NCBI GenBank assembly: GCA_027625915.1
Contig: JANTQA010000015.1
Coordinates: 3,224,001-3,288,000 of the forward strand
DNA from: Anaeramoeba flamelloides
Taxonomy: Eukaryota; Metamonada; Anaeramoebidae
DNA length: 64,000 bases
Reading direction: 5' to 3'
In this document: one piece after another, positions 58,914-64,000 of the stretch
Layout of the letters: the number at the start of each line of letters is the position of its first letter
How positions within the stretch are numbered: the stretch's first letter is position 1
Translations under genes and position numbers: made by a program
The notes under the pieces: model-generated
The model's database searches: none
What the model was told of the DNA's origin: nothing
The model's input: only the letters and a program-made list of their open reading frames with translations

Positions 58914-61900
58914 TCAAGATTTTTCGATCTATCAAGTTCAAATGTGATTTTTGACTAGTATGCTAATTTGGTGTTGAAGTCGAGTTTGGTTTTTTCGTTT
59001 GTGGAGTTCTTTAAAAAAGTCCTTATTGAGAAAAGTTTTGAACAAAATGAGAAAGTATGAAATAATTTTATTTTCAATTTCTGAAAATCTTACAAATCTG
59101 GTTGAAATAACTTGGCAACTCTTTTGTGTATTCGGAATTTACAAAAAGCGAATTTTATTTGTCTTAAAAAAAGTTTTTCTCATTCTTGTAAATTTTCTCA
59201 AATAAAAAAGTTGTTCTTCTTGAGTTTATGCGATACATAAAAAGTTCAAAATAAAAAATTCATCAAAAAAAAAAACCTCTACGGTTGGTTCTATAACCGG
59301 TGTTTTTGAATTTAAATCTCTTTTCAAATGTTAAAAATTGTGTTTTGGAAATTTTGTGGAAATATTTGTAGTTTTTCTGATTTAACATTATAGGAGTGTG
59401 CCAAATAATTGTGGTTTTTTTTTTTGGTTAATTATATCTGAGTGTTTGATTTTTTGTTTTTCTTGGATTTTTTAGCTTCTCAAAACAAAATTTTTTTTTA
59501 TAAAAACATTTATTTGACCAATTTAAAATAAAAAGAAAATTTCCACATAAAAATACTTTTCTGTGCCTGCTTTATCATTGAGTTAGATTTTTTTAAAATA
59601 ATTTATTTTTGAAAATAAAGTTTTTACAAACACACACCGCCTATTAAAAGTTTGAGATTTTTGATAAAACATAAAAGATCTAATTATTTCAATACCTTAA
59701 AAAAAAAAAAAGAATTATAGATTTCAAGAACATTTTGATGATTTAAAGAACAAACAAAACAACAAAACACTGGTTAAAGGAAATACCATATTTAAATAAA
59801 TTGAAAAATCGCACTTTTCACAAAAAGTAATTCAAACGAAAACAGAGGATGTTCTAAAGTATGTGATATTTGATCTTTAAAAAATTTTTGGAAAGCAAAA
59901 TGAAAATTTGGATACTTTTATTTTTTGGCAAATAGTGGCTAGAATCGATTCTTGAACAAAACAAACTTCAAAATGGTCGTATAAAAAAAAAGGTTGCAGA
60001 ATTGTTTTTGTAAATTTTTTTAATGGTTACTCACAAAAACTTCATTTGTAATTTTCTTTTTTTAGAAATCGCTTTTACTCTGTAGTTAACCCATTAATTG
60101 AATAAAGTAATTTTGGAATTGTTATGGTATAACTATTATTGTTTTTGAGTGGTAATCATATAAAACAATTTTACTTTAATTTGAAAAGAAATTTTTAAAA
60201 TGAAAAATAAATTACCTACAAAAGCTAATCATCTCCAATTAGATTACCATAACTCAGAACATCCAATTATTTCAAAAAAAAAGGATTTTTTAAAATGGAG
60301 CCTTTCAAAATCAAGATCATCTGGAATTTTTATCTCATTATTTTTTGCGATCGATAATCTGAAAAGAGAAAATGACTGTAATAGAAATTAATCTTCTTTC
60401 GGATTCAATTATTGTCAGTCAAGAGCTTGAAATAACATTTTGTTTTAATTAAAATACAAATTGATTTCTAATTGATTTTGCAGTTTTGTCTTAAAAAAAA
60501 TTTTAATCTCTTTGATTTTTTCAATTGGAAAACACGCTTAGTCCTTCACATAAACATTCTTTTTAAAACAAAAAATAAATTTGGTCGAGACACAAATCAA
60601 ATAAAAGAAAAAGAGAAAATCAATCGGAATTTTTCAGGTTTTTCTTTTCCCTCAAGAATTTTTTTTTTTTAATAAATTCTCTTTTACTTTCAACAAAAAT
60701 TTAAATTGTGTTACAATATTTTTCTGTATTATTTGAAGAGGAGGGTTTGTTAAGGAAATTTTCTTCTTTTCTATTTTTTTTTGGCTTATTTTCAGAATTT
60801 TATTATTTATAATTTTTCTGTTATTGTTGATGAAAAATTCCGTGGTGAACCAAACCAGCTTTAATATTTCGATTCAATTTTTTTTAAATCCTCTAATGAA
60901 TTATCCATAAAATTTTTTTTTAAGAATTGTGAAAGAGTTTTTTTCATACAAAAAGTTTTAAAAGGATCCAATATTTGGTATTCAATTGCCAGGTAGATAT
61001 AAGCTACCAAATTCTTTCAAACCAGTTCTGAGTATATGATCCTGAAAAGTATCATTGTTGGCAAATAAATAGTAGTTATTTGGAATATTTTTTTTTATAA
61101 TATTTTTCAATTATTGTTTATGAATTTAAATTTTATGCTTTTCAGGAGTTCTATTTCGGCCTTTACATTATTTTCCATCCAATAGTTTTAAAAGAGTTAA
61201 AGTTGAGTCAACAAATTATGTCATTTTCTCAATAATAAAGGAAAATTTTTTTTATCAGATCTAACTTTTTTTTTTTTGTTAAATTGACATTTACAAAAAA
61301 AATGAAAGAATTTCTCAAAATCCAAGATAAACAATCTTTTTTGGAATTTAAACAAAAATTTCGATCTTGAGGTTTTTGTTAAAATCTGAATTTGTAACAT
61401 TTGATTTTAACTGTAATTTTTTACAAACTATTACCATACTTGTGAAATAATATTGGGTTGAATAAACACTTTATAAAAATTATAAAATTATTTTCGAACA
61501 AACAAGAAAATGAAATGGAATTAAGGGGGTTTAAATATACCAAAGGGTTAATTTATTTGAATAAGAGTTATTAAAATGATTTTTTTTATAAAAAATTTTT
61601 ATCGGTTTAAATAGAAAAAAAATGAAAATTTTGGATGTTCAAACAGAAAAAATGAAAAAAGAATGTTCGATAAAATGATTTTTGGGAAATAAAGTAGTGG
61701 ACCTAAGGTACCATAGCTTACCACATTGTTCTACCATTTAAAAATTCAAATTACAAATGTTAAAACAATGTTTGAAACTATTCCAGGTTGCAACTGATAC
61801 TTTTTTCTCCATAAATATTTTTTTAGGAAAAATCTACGAAATAAAAACAATAAATAGCAGACTTAGTTATTTTCTCTTAACAACCCCCCACAAAAGTATT

Positions 61901-62905
61901 TTTTTTCTCTTTGTTTAAAATCTCCAAAGTGTTTTAAAAATTTATCTATAAAAAAATAAAATGAAAATTAGTTGAAATAAAAATTTTTTTCCTTTTATTT
62001 GATCCAATTATTTTCATAAAAATGGTAACATTTTGAAATTTGAATACACAAAATTTAAAAAATCTCAAAAATGATTTATTATACAGTTGGTATCAAATAA
62101 TGATTGCCCACTTTTAACCTTTTGTTCTGAATTTTTATTTCTTTGTGAATCTTTGTTACCGAAAATGATATTGGTGTGTGGAAGGGATTAAAAATATGAT
62201 GAAAACAACAAAGAAAAATAAAATTTTAGATTACTTGAAACATATCTCTGAAGAAGAACTGCTAGTTAATAAAAGGAAGTTCAAAACATTTTCATACTTT
62301 AGTTATTTTGTGAATTTACACCCCAAAATGTTAGTGATTTTGTGAATTGTTTGCTAAAACGAGATATGTTTATTTATGTTCTTGACAAAATCACATATAA
62401 AATTAAAGAATTATTTTCAGTATGATATCATAATCTCCGGAAAAACAATATAGGGATTTCTTTTTAATTTCTGTTATTATATTCTCCAAAACTTTCCTGC
62501 AAAATGTGTGAGATATCAACAACAATTGGGAAAACAAAATATAAATTCACTAATTAAGTAAAAATGATTCTGAATTAAAAATTGTAAATTAACTTTGATT
62601 GGAAACCCCCTATCAAAAAAATCAAAAAGAACTTCCAATAACATGGTGAAGTAAGTCAACGTTCGTCTAAAATAATCTATTTCGGATTTTGTAACAATTA
62701 TAATATACAAATCATATCTTGAAAGGATGTATTTTATTGTTTCTTCCAATTGAATATATTCTTTTGAGATATGGTATTTCTATTAGCACTATGACGAATT
62801 CAAAAGTTGTTCTGTCAGATCCTTTTTAAATGGTAGTTTGATTGGGTAAAAATTCTTCAATATATTTATCTCCAAAAACATTTTTTATCTAAATAATAAA
62901 TCATA
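58914..62905. other. Long intergenic stretch
   Basis: No supported gene. An open frame at 60200-60391 (+, 63 codons, starting MKNKLPTKANHLQLDYHNSE) has somewhat gene-like composition. A good acceptor (TTGATTTTGCAG at about 60482) precedes another short frame, but I could not join them in phase, so no gene is called. Several Phe/Lys-rich frames at 58.2-59.2 kb overlap the minus-strand gene or are random. Confidence 0.35.
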
Positions 62906-63350
62906 CAGTCTTTCCAAGTCTACCATAAAATTTTAAATAAAACATAATTGATTTTTCTATTCTGATTTTCTATTTTGAAAAAATTCGGAAATAAGAGTTA
63001 TTATTCAAAAAAATTTTTCAATAAATGAGCTATTATTCAAATGTTTGGAAAATCGAAAAAAAAAATTCAAGATCCCTAGAAACTTTAAAATTATTGGTCC
63101 AAAAGAGCCCCAAAAAAATATCAATATTACCTGATCTTTAAAAATTTACCTTTTTTGAACAATATTTTAAAGTGCTTCATGAATCTGGAATTTATTTTTT
63201 TAATGTTTCCAAAATTTGAATAATAGCTCATTTATTGAAAAATTTTTTTGAATAATAACTCTTATTTCCGAATTTTTTCAAAATAGAAAATCAGAATAGA
63301 AAAAGCAATTATGTTTTATTTAAAATTTTATGGTAGACTTGGAAAGACTG
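62906..63350. mobile_element. TIR element, family 2 (CAGTCTTTCCAAG ends)
   Basis: 445 bp with TA duplicates at 62904-62905 and 63351-63352. Inverted arms of about 148 bp are nearly identical (one or two differences), and about 150 bp of unique AT-rich DNA lies between. The terminus CAGTCTTTCCAAGTCTACC matches 35845-36244. No transposase. Confidence 0.9.
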
Positions 63351-63352
63351 TA

Positions 63353-64000
63353 AGTAAAAAAAACAAATTTTTTCAACATACCACATGATCCATCAAGAGA
63401 AACATTAACACCATTATGTTATTAAAAGACATGGAAATGGATCACAAATCGAAAAAATTGAAAATCAATGAGGTGGATAACATTCATCTTTGAAACCTGG
63501 GTAAAGAAGATACAAATAAACAAAAAAAAAAAAAAAAAAATTAAGCTGAGATCAAGTCAAGACATGAGAAAATTGAATTACCACCTTACAAAAAAATACA
63601 GGAAAACAACAAACACAACCTAGAATCACCCAATACCCAGTTTTTTCTGAAAAAAAAAAAAAAAAAAAAAAAAGAAAAACAAACTTGAACTGAGAATTAC
63701 CAAAACCATGGCCAAAACGATAATTCCCTTTTCTCAAATGGTTTTAATACATACACTTACACATGAAAAAAAACCGAGTAAATTCATAAATATACCTATG
63801 TCTTCTAGATAATAATTATGATATCGATTACTCCATACCATGATCTAAAAGATCCAAAAAATTGAAAAAAAATGATAAAAACCAAAAAAAAAAAAATAAA
63901 TATATTGATTCTAAGATTGTTGATAATTAAAAGACTTATGAATTGAAGAGAAAAAAATGAAGTAACTAGAAATTTATATAATTATTAGGAAATATTTATT
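63353..64000 (-). other. Possible exon fragments of a gene entering from the right
   Basis: On the minus strand several short open pieces end at plausible GT donors: about 63850-63798 (MVWSNRYHNYYLED), 63727-63693 (KGNYRFGHGF in one frame) and a piece ending near 63381 (NGVNVSLDGSCG). T-rich tracts ending in CAG precede some of them (for example TTTTTTCAG near 63650). I could not build one consistent reading frame and recognise no family, so this is only a lead. Confidence 0.2.

Noticed and set aside
58219-58947. Several plus-strand open frames with many Cys and Phe residues
   Set aside because: They lie antisense to the minus-strand gene at 57936-58913 and have no motif.
60200-60672. A two-exon gene
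   Set aside because: The good acceptor near 60482 could not be joined in phase with the frame at 60200-60391.

Overview
The window is very AT-rich nuclear DNA from a unicellular eukaryote. Genes carry short spliceosomal introns (GT...AG), proteins hold Asn-, Lys- and Ser-rich low-complexity tracts, and intergenic DNA is full of A/T homopolymers and small palindromic transposons. The gene style (three-repeat Myb, SMAP-type ArfGAP, EF-hand/CH proteins, Asn-rich tails) suggests an amoeboid or metamonad protist; Anaeramoeba is my best guess, but this is inference and nothing in the window fixes the species.

Genes, left to right: (1) 2109-17712 (+), a four-exon gene for a protein of about 4,890 residues. 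It begins like fimbrin/plastin (two EF-hands, then the CH1-CH2 actin-binding domain). It continues with a coiled coil, eight tandem copies of the NADP-glutamate dehydrogenase fold, a long coiled coil and a C-terminal PH domain. The dehydrogenase units have lost catalytic and nucleotide-binding residues and look like a structural pseudoenzyme array. This is the most unusual object in the window. (2) 18850-25760 (-), a four-exon R1R2R3 Myb protein. (3) 30848-32206 (+), a SMAP/AGD5-type ArfGAP with Tyr where the catalytic arginine finger should be, an Asn-rich repeat tail, and a +1 shift before its third repeat. (4) 38935-40053 (-), translation initiation factor eIF3h in two exons. (5) 45315-50660 (+), a multi-exon TMEM181/Wntless-like membrane protein whose middle introns hold mobile DNA. 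(6) 57936-58913 (-), an unrecognised basic, probably nuclear protein.

The spaces between and inside the genes are rich in mobile DNA. There are at least four families of short TIR elements, three of them with clear TA target duplications (Tc1/mariner style); one family has six copies of about 198 bp. One copy can be read against its own empty site, because it sits in one arm of a 2-kb inverted repeat. There are three LINE fragments, one bracketed by a 20-bp target duplication and itself interrupted by a hairpin insert. Several dispersed repeat pairs of 0.1-1.2 kb are also present, one pair carrying arrays of ATCGCGAT/ATCGTGAT-like motifs.

The genes show no operon-like grouping. The actin-binding scaffold, the ArfGAP and the membrane protein all suit an amoeboid, membrane-remodelling cell, but no pathway link between them can be read from the sequence. 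I saw no rRNA, tRNA, CRISPR array or viral gene.
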